From Candidatus Methylomirabilota bacterium (GTDB taxonomy: Bacteria; Methylomirabilota; Methylomirabilia; Methylomirabilales; JACQHM01): 8,991 bases of DNA. The notes below the pieces were generated by a model, which was given only the letters and a program-made list of their open reading frames with translations, made no database searches and was not told the DNA's origin. The position numbers and the translations under genes are program-made. Shown here in pieces: positions 1 through 6,657 of this stretch; the stretch's first letter is position 1; each line of letters opens with the position of its first letter. The DNA lies in the NCBI GenBank assembly GCA_016199025.1, contig JACQHM010000223.1:1-8991 (forward strand), written 5' to 3'.

Positions 1-1256
<1,256 letters not shown>

Positions 1257-1329
1257 CTTTATCGCCCCCTTTCTTTGTGGATTCATGCCGTGATCATAAG
1301 ACAAGCCGGCACAGTTGACTACAAGAATC

Positions 1330-1629
1330 TCACTGCTTAGCGGTCAGCTCACGAACGACCTCCTCGACGACGCGATCAACGTCCGGACGTCCTGTCTGAC
1401 GGAAACAACGCATCCAGGTATCGAACTCGGACCGTTTGACGAGGAGCTTCCCGCCGACACGATAGTGGGGCAGAGGACGAAACGGGTCAGTCAGAGCATC
1501 TCGGAGCTTGCGGACCGAGAGCCCACTATAGTTGGCCAGGGCTTTCAAGCTCAAGTAGGGATCGAGGTCAACCTTCAGGGCAACCCCTTCAATGACCCGG
1601 ACCTTCTCCAGTTCCCCTGGCGCCTTCAC
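1330..1629 (-). CDS. Excisionase-type helix-turn-helix protein
   Basis: A 99-residue basic DNA-binding protein. Residues about 25-75 (YLSLKALANYSGLSVRKLRDAL, then PHYRVGGKLLVKRSEFDTWM) match the pattern of the MerR-like excisionase HTH family (HTH_17): a helix-turn-helix, a short wing with G-K-L/W-L-V, and a final helix. Such proteins bend attachment-site DNA to steer the integrase toward excision, or act as regulators. Its place just upstream of the integrase, 73 bases away and on the same strand, supports an excisionase or directionality role, but this is inferred from family and position. The start is GTG at 1629, with GAGG six bases upstream. Confidence 0.8.
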   Translation of the reverse strand: MKAPGELEKVRVIEGVALKVDLDPYLSLKALANYSGLSVRKLRDALTDPFRPLPHYRVGGKLLVKRSEFDTWMRCFRQTGRPDVDRVVEEVVRELTAKQ

Positions 1630-1666
1630 TGTTTGCCTCAGCTCCGATCCTTCAACGTCAGAATGG

Positions 1667-1840
1667 TCACTCTTTGGTTTTCAGAAACACTCTCACCCGT
1701 GGCAAGGCGAGGACTCGATCCAGCACGTCATTCAACGCAACGAGGGCCTCCACCTCCGCCCGACAGAAGCAGGAGGCTTCGCCGATCGAGCGTTCCTTGA
1801 CCTCTAGCATTTGTTGGAGGCGTTCGGCTAAGTCTTGCAT
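1667..1840 (-). CDS. Small protein of unknown function (57 aa)
   Basis: A 57-residue ORF from ATG 1840 to TGA 1667. It starts MQDLAERLQQMLEVKERSIGE and looks wholly helical, with a short cysteine pair, CFC, at about 24-26 and a basic tail. I recognise no family. It fills the gap between the J-like protein gene (12 bases upstream) and the HTH gene (37 bases downstream) in the same operon. The only Shine-Dalgarno candidate, AGAGG at 1856-1860, is 15 bases from the ATG. The intervening 12 bases (1841-1852) form the perfect palindrome GACGCTTGCGTC, which could shorten the effective spacing if folded. A start at the internal ATG, codon 11, is an alternative. Confidence 0.5.
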   Translation of the reverse strand: MQDLAERLQQMLEVKERSIGEASCFCRAEVEALVALNDVLDRVLALPRVRVFLKTKE

Positions 1841-1852
1841 GACGCTTGCGTC
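1841..1852. repeat. 12-bp palindrome filling an intergenic gap
   Basis: GACGCTTGCGTC is a perfect palindrome. It occupies exactly the space between the TAA of the upstream gene (1853-1855) and the ATG of the downstream gene (1838-1840). It separates an AGAGG Shine-Dalgarno candidate from its start codon. A role in translation is inferred only from position. Confidence 0.45.
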
Positions 1853-2218
1853 TTACCTCTGCCGCTCCTGACGGGCGTAGGTGATGAGAGTGCGCAACCA
1901 CTCGGCACTGAGATTGACCTGCTTCATGCTCTCCCCATCCCCACCGACGAGGTCAGGATGGTACCGCTTGGCCAAGACTTTGACCCCGGCCCCGACAAGT
2001 TCGAGGGCGACTGACCGGTCCACGCCGTACGACGGAAGGGGCCCCATCGGCTGCCCACCGCGGTCGCCCCACACCTGCCGTCGCTGACGAGCATCCACCT
2101 CGGATTGGACCGCACTTCTCAGGGGTTCCCGCAATGGAATGGTCGTGAGCCATTGCAGGTAGGCGTCGGGCAGGTCACCCACGGCCCGCCCGCGGTATTT
2201 GCCAAAGGGCATTCTCAC
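1853..2218 (-). CDS. DUF3820-like protein with C-terminal J-like (HPD) domain
   Basis: 121 residues. The N-terminus MPFGKYRGRAVGDLPDAYL (residues 3-21) has the hallmark of DUF3820 proteins, a small family common in phages and bacteria and of unknown biochemical role. After a linker, residues about 66-113 look like a compact J domain: a helix ending VLAKRYHPD with H87-P88-D89, a GGDGE turn, and a helix with VNLSAEWLR. The HPD tripeptide is the element of DnaJ proteins that stimulates the ATPase of DnaK. The chosen start is GTG 2218: its GTGA overlaps the TGA stop of the helicase gene, and GAGG lies seven bases upstream. The longer frame to 2350 lies inside the helicase gene. The tight coupling to the helicase suggests a replication-related co-chaperone. 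Family resemblance is by motif only, and the chaperone role is inference. Confidence 0.75.
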   Translation of the reverse strand: MRMPFGKYRGRAVGDLPDAYLQWLTTIPLREPLRSAVQSEVDARQRRQVWGDRGGQPMGPLPSYGVDRSVALELVGAGVKVLAKRYHPDLVGGDGESMKQVNLSAEWLRTLITYARQERQR

Positions 2219-3606
2219 GATCGATCCTCGAACCAGAGTTTTGTGCGATGAAAAGCCATCTCCACCTCCCCGGTTTCGCCGTGTCGGTTCTTCGCCAGGG
2301 AGGCGTTGACTGGAAGTTCCACTTTGGTCAGCCGCTCCTCTGGCGTCCAAAGAAAGATCACGGCATCAGCCTCCTGCTCGATTTCCCCCGATTCCCGGAG
2401 ATCGGCCAGCTGGGGGCGCTTGACGTTGCGATGCTCAACTTCTCGGTTGAGCTGACAGAGAACCACAACCGGAATGGAGAGATCCTTTGCTAGGTTTTTC
2501 AGCCCGCGGATGACCGTCCCAACCTCCAAAGCCCGTGTCTCAGCCCGCGGGGCGGTAAGCTTCTGGAGATAGTCAACGAAAGCTATCTTGACCCCATGAG
2601 CGGCTACCAGCCCCCGAAGATGGCTGGCCACCTCCAGGATCGAGGGGGCGCTTGCGTCACTCAAGTGAAAGGGTGCCTGCCTCAACCGTTCTAGGTCCCA
2701 GGGCTCCGCTCTTTCAGTCCGGAGGTCATACACACTTCGGCCGGTAAGCTGAGCCAGGAGCCGCCACCCGATCTCAACCCGGCTCATCTCCGCTGACATG
2801 AAAAAGGTTGGGAGCCCTTCCTTGAAGGCAGTATGGTTCGCCATCTGCAAGCCGAAGGTCGTTTTCCCGATACCAGGCCGCCCGGCAGTCACAATCAGGT
2901 GTCCGGGCTGGAGGCCATGCAGGAGGTCATCAATCACCGTCAGACCGACTTTCAAGCCTTCCGCTCCGGTGTCCGCTTCGAGGACCTGGGCCAGGTCCGC
3001 TGATCTGATCACCTGGCCGACTCGCCCGGTCTGGCAGGCCTCGAACAGGCGTCCCATTACTAAGGCTCGGTAGTCGTCAACAGACTCCCGGTCTTCATAC
3101 CCATGCGCGGCAAGCTCCTCACAGGCCTGGATGATCCGCCGCCGCTCGGCGAGGGCCTTCACGATCTTCGCATGTGGCACGATCAGCGCGGCGGAGCGAG
3201 CGGCTGCCGCAAGCCCGTCGAGGTAGCTAGCCAGCATCTTCTTCGGAGCGTGCTGTTGCAGCCAATTGTGCACGGTGACCACCGAGATCCCCACCCCAGT
3301 CTCGTACAGCTCTCGCATTCCTCGAAAGATCAACCGATTGTTCTCATCCCATAAGTCCTCGGGGTCCAGGAAGGGAATCCCCGCTTCGGGGAACTCGAGC
3401 AGGGCGCCCAGAACCTCGGCCTCTGCCTCCAGGTTGCAGGGAAGTGGACGCACCTTTGCATGCTGGCCCACCTGGAGGAGGCTCCGAGCCACCTCGGACA
3501 GCGTTCGCCCCTCCTGTTCCGCCTGCGCTTTGAGCTGACGAAGCTCCGAGGTAGAGAGGCGAATGGTAATCCGTGCGTCAGATTTCTCATTAGCCCGTCC
3601 GGGCAT
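2215..3606 (-). CDS. dnaB: DnaB-family replicative helicase with N-terminal ribbon-helix-helix domain
   Basis: 463-residue hexameric 5'-3' helicase for element replication. Residues about 11-45 (ITIRLSTSELRQLKAQ, then GRTLSEVARSLL) form a ribbon-helix-helix DNA-binding pattern not normally part of DnaB. From about 53 the DnaB N-domain begins (PLPCNLEAEAEVLGALL). The RecA-like C-domain has Walker A GRPGIGKT (242-249), catalytic Glu in MSAEMS (E273), Walker B IAFVDYLQ (D345), the Q385 motif VLCQLNREVE, RPQLADLRESGEIEQEAD (397-414) and arginine-finger region AKNRHGETGEV (R441). All key residues are present, so it should be active. The start at ATG 3606 is supported by GGAGG six bases upstream (3613-3617), so the RHH segment is probably translated. 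It overlaps the loader gene by 17 bases and the next gene by GTGA. DnaB naming is secure at family level; the RHH call rests on sequence pattern. Confidence 0.94.
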   Translation of the reverse strand: MPGRANEKSDARITIRLSTSELRQLKAQAEQEGRTLSEVARSLLQVGQHAKVRPLPCNLEAEAEVLGALLEFPEAGIPFLDPEDLWDENNRLIFRGMRELYETGVGISVVTVHNWLQQHAPKKMLASYLDGLAAAARSAALIVPHAKIVKALAERRRIIQACEELAAHGYEDRESVDDYRALVMGRLFEACQTGRVGQVIRSADLAQVLEADTGAEGLKVGLTVIDDLLHGLQPGHLIVTAGRPGIGKTTFGLQMANHTAFKEGLPTFFMSAEMSRVEIGWRLLAQLTGRSVYDLRTERAEPWDLERLRQAPFHLSDASAPSILEVASHLRGLVAAHGVKIAFVDYLQKLTAPRAETRALEVGTVIRGLKNLAKDLSIPVVVLCQLNREVEHRNVKRPQLADLRESGEIEQEADAVIFLWTPEERLTKVELPVNASLAKNRHGETGEVEMAFHRTKLWFEDRS

Positions 3607-4213
3607 CTGGTCCCTCCACCTTTAGAATCTGCGTCCCTCGCCCGGTCATGCCGACCAAGCGGGAGGCGATGCGATCATCGTAGAGTTGAGCAATCCTCTC
3701 GACATCACAGTTCGACGTAAAGAGCGTCGGCAACCCCCGGTCGTACCGGGCGTGCACCACCTCAGTGACCATGTCAACGGCAAAGTCCGTCACCCGACCT
3801 TGCCCGAAATCGTCCCAGACCAAGACCTTGGGTCCCTCTTCCCACGGATCCCAGGCATCTGGATCAAAACCCTTGAGGTAGCTGAGCTGCCGTTCAAGTT
3901 CGTAGCCCTCATCACCCACCCGGCGTCTCGCCCACGCCAGGAATTCGATCCAGTCCACATAGAAGCCTTTCGAATTCCAACTCTTAGCGTCATGAGAGAG
4001 CTGCCGACACGCCGCCCGGGCCAGTTGGGTCTTCCCGACGCCCGCCGGTCCCCAGAAATACAGGCTGCCCTCAGGGTGGTCGGCCCAGCCGCGGACGGCT
4101 TCGAGCGCCTGGGCCTGACTCTCCGTCTTCGGGTGATAGCCCTCAAAGGTCTCCTGGAACTTGTGCTCACCAGTGATCCACTGGATTCCGCACAGCCGGC
4201 TAATGATGCTCAT
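3590..4213 (-). CDS. dnaC: DnaC/IstB-like AAA+ ATPase, helicase loader
   Basis: 207-residue AAA+ ATPase of the DnaC/IstB family, expected to load the adjacent DnaB-like helicase onto single-stranded origin DNA. It shows Walker A GPAGVGKT (55-62), Walker B VLVWDDFG (130-137), a sensor-1 segment TLFTSN (163-168) and an arginine-bearing motif DDRIASRLVG (179-188) typical of the DnaC clade. The N-terminal region is short, about 50 residues, and would be the helicase-contacting part. The start at ATG 4213 has GGAGGAG just upstream and overlaps the stop of the initiator gene as ATGA. Its own 3' end overlaps the helicase gene by 17 bases, which points to coupled translation and fixed stoichiometry. 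IstB transposition helpers share these motifs, but the helicase and initiator neighbours favour a replication role. Confidence 0.92.
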   Translation of the reverse strand: MSIISRLCGIQWITGEHKFQETFEGYHPKTESQAQALEAVRGWADHPEGSLYFWGPAGVGKTQLARAACRQLSHDAKSWNSKGFYVDWIEFLAWARRRVGDEGYELERQLSYLKGFDPDAWDPWEEGPKVLVWDDFGQGRVTDFAVDMVTEVVHARYDRGLPTLFTSNCDVERIAQLYDDRIASRLVGMTGRGTQILKVEGPDARTG

Positions 4214-5226
4214 GGTTCTCCTCCTTCTGCGGTGAAGCGGCGATATTTCCCCGGCGGCGGTTTCACACGGGAGCTGGGCCGGGCGTCACCCCTTTGCTTC
4301 GCATCCTGGATTGAAAATGAGGGGCAGCCGGCAGTCTGCCATTCCTTCGCCACTTGCAGGTAGCCATCGAAGTGCTTCGCAGCGAAAAGTGTCTCTGGGC
4401 GGAGATACTCTCGCATCTTCGAATCACGGTCCCATTGATCTGCTTTGTGGCGAATCACCAACATTGTGTCCTCAACGGTGTAGCCCTCTCTCAAACGGGA
4501 GCATATAGGCGTCAGGTTCCCATCCGCCTGTTCCTTGAAGTTACGCCCGGTCAGCTGATTGAAAAAGCGGAGCACTACCAAGGCTTGGGAACGCCACCCA
4601 TCTCCAGGCTCAGCTGTCCGAATCCGGTGCGTCTTCCCGGTTTTACCGGGAGAGGGGACGGATGGTACTTCGCTGGCAGATGCTGCTCTTGGGGCAAGGG
4701 GGGAGGGGGGGTTCTCTGCTTCTGCTTCTGCTTCTGCTTCTGCTTTTTCGGGAAGTCTTTCCTCTGGAAAGCCATGGGCTTTGTTGAAGCCTTCCCCAAA
4801 GGCTTCCTCAAAGGCTTTGGCAAAGCCTTCGCTCTTGCCTTCCGCAAATAATCTGAGAGTTCTGAAGACTTCGCGTTTGAGCGGAACCTCAGGCAGCTGA
4901 TCAAAGTACGTGCGCCAAGACTTTAAAACATTAGGGTTTTCCGGCTGCTGATAGCGGAGCCAGTTACGTAAGAAGACTATCCGCGGAGGGTCGCTGTAAT
5001 CCGGCAGGAGGCCCTGCTGGAGGATCTCTTTAAATGCTCTCTGGAACGTTTTCCTGGAGAGTTTGAGATCATCAATCGCATTCGCAGCAGAGAAACGATA
5101 CGCGCCAATAGGGGTCGTATCCGGGCCAGTTAAGATATAGATCCAGACCAATTTTGCGGTCGAAGAGAGACGCCTGAAGCGTTCATCCATCCAAATTCTG
5201 GTGTTAATCTTGCGCGTCCAACTCAT
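4210..5226 (-). CDS. Phage replication initiator (replisome organiser), lambda O-like layout
   Basis: 338 residues. The N-terminal part (about 1-105; TRIWMDERFRRLSSTAKL, TTPIGAYRFS, RIVFLRNWLRYQQPENPNV) has the winged-helix pattern of phage replisome organisers. Residues about 128-151 are a tetrapeptide-periodic linker (SEGF, AKAF, EEAF, GEGF), then an Ala-Glu repeat (161-171) and a Pro/Ser/Ala-rich stretch. The C-terminal part (about 215-292; FFNQLTGRNF, LREGYTVEDT, MREYLRPETLF) matches the conserved phage C-terminal domain Phg_2220_C. The protein should bind the element's origin and recruit the loader-helicase pair encoded directly downstream. GAGGTG lies about four bases before ATG 5226, and the stop overlaps the loader start as ATGA. 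The repeats inside the gene make it the likely origin as well. Domain assignment is from pattern memory. Confidence 0.88.
   Translation of the reverse strand: MSWTRKINTRIWMDERFRRLSSTAKLVWIYILTGPDTTPIGAYRFSAANAIDDLKLSRKTFQRAFKEILQQGLLPDYSDPPRIVFLRNWLRYQQPENPNVLKSWRTYFDQLPEVPLKREVFRTLRLFAEGKSEGFAKAFEEAFGEGFNKAHGFPEERLPEKAEAEAEAEAENPPSPLAPRAASASEVPSVPSPGKTGKTHRIRTAEPGDGWRSQALVVLRFFNQLTGRNFKEQADGNLTPICSRLREGYTVEDTMLVIRHKADQWDRDSKMREYLRPETLFAAKHFDGYLQVAKEWQTAGCPSFSIQDAKQRGDARPSSRVKPPPGKYRRFTAEGGEP
4691..4711 (+). repeat. G-run cluster, potential G-quadruplex
   Basis: On the plus strand, G runs of 4, 6 and 7 bases occur within 21 bases (4691-4694, 4698-4703, 4705-4711), separated by CAA and A. The last run could be split by a one-base loop, giving four G tracts. 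The plus strand is the non-transcribed strand for the initiator gene. It lies next to the hexamer repeat and 63 bases from the 12-bp array. Whether it folds is not shown by the sequence. Confidence 0.5.
4716..4745. repeat. Hexamer tandem repeat, CTGCTT x5
   Basis: Five perfect copies of CTGCTT in a row (4716-4745), read on the minus strand as AAGCAG. They encode the Ala-Glu run at residues 161-170 of the initiator. Perfect copies at the DNA level, where codon degeneracy would allow change, suggest recent expansion by slippage. It lies between the 12-bp array and a G-rich run. Confidence 0.85.
4774..4845. repeat. 12-bp tandem repeat array inside initiator gene, candidate iterons / origin
   Basis: Six 12-bp units lie in exact phase. 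The best four begin at 4786, 4798, 4810 and 4822 with GAAGCCTTC, AAAGGCTTC, AAAGGCTTT and AAAGCCTTC. Weaker flanking units start at 4774 (ATGGGCTTT) and 4834 (CTTGCCTTC). Each core is a near-palindrome centred on GCC or GGC. On the protein level the array is a tetrapeptide repeat in the initiator linker. Iterons inside the initiator gene are known for phage lambda O; an origin here is inferred by analogy. Confidence 0.65.
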
Positions 5227-5249
5227 GTTTCACCTCTCCATGTCTCCTT

Positions 5250-5522
5250 TCATCTGCTAAGGTGCTGGACGGTGAGTCCCTTCAAATCACGATAAGTGTT
5301 AAAGAGACTTCTCGCGCTGATCTGGTCTTCTCCGCGATAGTAAGAAAAAACGACCTCATCAGAGACAGCTTCAAAAATAAATGTGACCCGACTAGGCGAT
5401 CCTTCGGCGCGGAGGAGTTTAAAACCCCGGGCGAGGAGATACGCGGCAAGCTGCAGATCAGAAACTCGAATTTCTTGGGGCGGGTTCATCGTCTTTTCAA
5501 ATCCCTTTACGTGTCCGTTCAT
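5250..5522 (-). CDS. DUF5659-like small protein
   Basis: About 90 residues from ATG 5522, or 79 from ATG 5489. The core (IRVSDLQLAAYLLARGF, then RVTFIFE and VVFSYYRGE, ending SARSLFNTYRDLKGL) fits the pattern of DUF5659 proteins: a 'DLxLAAYLLxxGFKLL' opening, a beta segment with VTFxFE, an acidic/aromatic strand, and a closing helix with a YRxLK motif. These are small proteins of unknown function frequent in phages and mobile elements. The domain begins after residue 18, so the N-terminal part is uncertain; neither ATG has a clear Shine-Dalgarno site, and the TTG at 5546 lies inside a dyad. The gene is 23 bases upstream of the initiator gene on the same strand, so it probably opens the replication operon. 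The preceding 130-bp gap contains several dyads. Confidence 0.72.
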   Translation of the reverse strand: MNGHVKGFEKTMNPPQEIRVSDLQLAAYLLARGFKLLRAEGSPSRVTFIFEAVSDEVVFSYYRGEDQISARSLFNTYRDLKGLTVQHLSR

Positions 5523-5531
5523 CTTCTTTTC

Positions 5532-5554
5532 GTCGATAAACTTCAACTATCGAC
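5532..5554. promoter_or_regulatory. Inverted repeat upstream of the DUF5659-like gene, candidate operator
   Basis: Perfect 7-bp arms GTCGATA (5532-5538) and TATCGAC (5548-5554) flank a 9-base centre. The site ends 9 bases before ATG 5522. The 23-bp span is a usual operator size; alternatively it could form an RNA hairpin in the leader. No clear promoter boxes were found beside it. Confidence 0.5.
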
Positions 5555-5586
5555 AACGAGCGTAGCACAATCCATGATACAGAGTA

Positions 5587-5613
5587 GTGCCTAAGTCCGG
5601 CGGATATAGGCAC
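5587..5613. promoter_or_regulatory. 27-bp imperfect palindrome, candidate operator
   Basis: Outer arms GTGCCTA (5587-5593) and TAGGCAC (5607-5613) and inner arms TCCG (5596-5599) and CGGA (5601-5604) are symmetrical about G5600; only the two-base steps between them mismatch. It lies in the gap between the 294-residue gene and the DUF5659-like gene. No T-run follows on either side, so a regulator-binding site is more likely than a terminator. Confidence 0.5.
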
Positions 5614-5646
5614 CCTGGCGTAGTGGAAAAGAGGAGGTAGCGGGAA

Positions 5647-5658
5647 CTGATTAATCAG
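5647..5658. repeat. 12-bp perfect palindrome at stop codon
   Basis: CTGATTAATCAG is a perfect palindrome that contains the TGA stop (5655-5657) of the 294-residue gene. It is the first of three dyads in the 5523-5658 stretch, upstream of the DUF5659-like gene and the replication operon. Function unknown. Confidence 0.4.
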
Positions 5659-6539
5659 CGTCGGGAAGGCTTCTTCCGTCTGGAGGGCTTCTTCCGGTGG
5701 GAAAGCGTCCTGCGGAGTTCGATGAGTTTTTTCCTCACAGTTTCGGGGGAGACCTGACACCGACGACCCAAGAGCAGACGCGCGACGTCCGCGGTGTTGG
5801 CGTACTCGTATTCAGCGTTTGACATGACTTCCTTCCACTCTTCATCAGTGAAGAAGGGATACGCATCCCGCAGCGCTGTCTGGACCGCTCGTGTGTGCCG
5901 GGCAGACCAGGGAAGTCTGTCATCATGAATCTGCCGCCGGTACTCGCGCCGGATCTCATAAATGCATCGCCTGAGCTCGGTGTAATGCTGAACAAGAGTG
6001 CCAGGTGGAAAGAACTTCTTCCCTCCCGCCCCTCGAATTGGAGGAAAGAAGTTCTCTTCTAGAGCAGAGAAGACCGCCTTTTTGATCTTCTGTTGCCTCT
6101 GGGGATCTTTCGTCGAGAGGTAAGTCTGGTGCAGCTCAACGAGGAAGAGTGCCACGGCTTCATACATCTGAACCTTGTCAGCCAGATACACCCCGATGGC
6201 ATCCAGCGGACCGCCACAGATCGGACATTCGCGGGATGGTCCCTGCTCTGTATGACCGGACGGTATCAGCGGCTTCAGCCGCTCCAGAAAGGCACGAGCG
6301 ACCGCTGCCGTATCCACCAGCGCCTGGCGATCGCTCTTATCTGTGGACCCTGCCAGGCGCTTCAGCTCCATCTTCGCCTGCGCGCCGTGCAGGCGCAGCA
6401 GAGGGGGATAGAATTCACGATTCACATAGTGCCTAGCCAGCGTGGGGAACCGCTCCAGGTTGGTTAGTGCAGCCTGGAGCGTGGGAGACACAGGGGGATC
6501 GGCCTCGGTAGGTTGACGTGACGTAGACGTTTTCGGCAT
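5655..6539 (-). CDS. Unknown protein (294 aa) with CxxC motif and C-terminal HTH-like segment
   Basis: I do not recognise a family. The N-terminal third is helical (LQAALTNLERFPTLARHYV onward). A single CPICGGP motif at 105-111 could be half of a zinc site; only one more cysteine pair member is seen, at C192 and C261. Residues 164-167 and 176-179 repeat FFPP around a glycine-rich turn. Residues about 248-278 (TADVARLLLGRR, SPETVRKKLIEL) look like a helix-turn-helix, and the tail is a basic repeat, RKKPSR twice, encoded by an 18-bp direct repeat. The start ATG 6539 has GGAGG five bases upstream, partly inside a hairpin. It is the first gene of the block that runs toward the replication genes. 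A DNA-binding regulatory role is possible from the HTH and basic tail, but this is inference. Confidence 0.75.
   Translation of the reverse strand: MPKTSTSRQPTEADPPVSPTLQAALTNLERFPTLARHYVNREFYPPLLRLHGAQAKMELKRLAGSTDKSDRQALVDTAAVARAFLERLKPLIPSGHTEQGPSRECPICGGPLDAIGVYLADKVQMYEAVALFLVELHQTYLSTKDPQRQQKIKKAVFSALEENFFPPIRGAGGKKFFPPGTLVQHYTELRRCIYEIRREYRRQIHDDRLPWSARHTRAVQTALRDAYPFFTDEEWKEVMSNAEYEYANTADVARLLLGRRCQVSPETVRKKLIELRRTLSHRKKPSRRKKPSRR
5668..5696. repeat. 18-bp-period direct repeat at 3' end of the 294-aa gene
   Basis: GGCTTCTTCCG occurs at 5668-5678 and 5686-5696, a period of exactly 18 bases. It encodes the doubled basic hexapeptide (RKKPSR type) at the protein C-terminus, which suggests a small tandem duplication. 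Confidence 0.6.
6011..6055. repeat. 45-bp intragenic inverted repeat
   Basis: Left arm 6011-6026 (AGAACTTCTTCCCTCC) and right arm 6040-6055 (GGAGGAAAGAAGTTCT) pair at 15 of 16 positions around a 13-base loop. It lies within the 294-residue gene and encodes the two FFPP segments. It is the strongest dyad in the window, strong enough to form a stable hairpin in mRNA or single-stranded DNA. No U-run follows, so it does not look like a terminator. Confidence 0.7.
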
Positions 6540-6541
6540 GT

Positions 6542-6558
6542 GCTCCTCCCGCAGGAGC
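6542..6558 (-). promoter_or_regulatory. Hairpin overlapping the ribosome binding site of the 294-aa gene
   Basis: Arms GCTCCT (6542-6547) and AGGAGC (6553-6558) pair around a five-base loop. The minus-strand GGAGG (6545-6549) that serves ATG 6539 lies partly in the stem and partly in the loop. Folding could lower translation initiation. Regulatory use is inference. Confidence 0.5.
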
Positions 6559-6657
6559 CCCGAGGGATGCCCCGGCCAGGCCGTCGGGAGCGGCTTTTCG
6601 GGACGCGTACCCTAGACCGGGGCACAGCGACGATCACTACGACCGCGCCTCCACCAG

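Noticed and set aside
2219..2350. N-terminal extension of the DUF3820/J-like protein
   Set aside because: Lies inside the helicase gene; GTG 2218 with GAGG and GTGA overlap is a better start, and the family motif begins there.
3686..4363. Plus-strand 225-codon open frame
   Set aside because: Antisense to the well-supported loader and initiator genes; no recognisable domain and no good ribosome binding site.
5523..5546. TTG start for the DUF5659-like gene
   Set aside because: Falls within a dyad, has no ribosome binding site, and the conserved core begins later.
6375..6395. CGCCTGC/GCAGGCG hairpin in the 294-aa gene
   Set aside because: Short GC-rich arms in coding sequence are expected by chance here.
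6568..6624. 8-bp inverted repeat TGCCCCGG / CCGGGGCA
   Set aside because: 41-base separation in GC-rich DNA and no T-run; not distinctive enough to call a terminator or operator.
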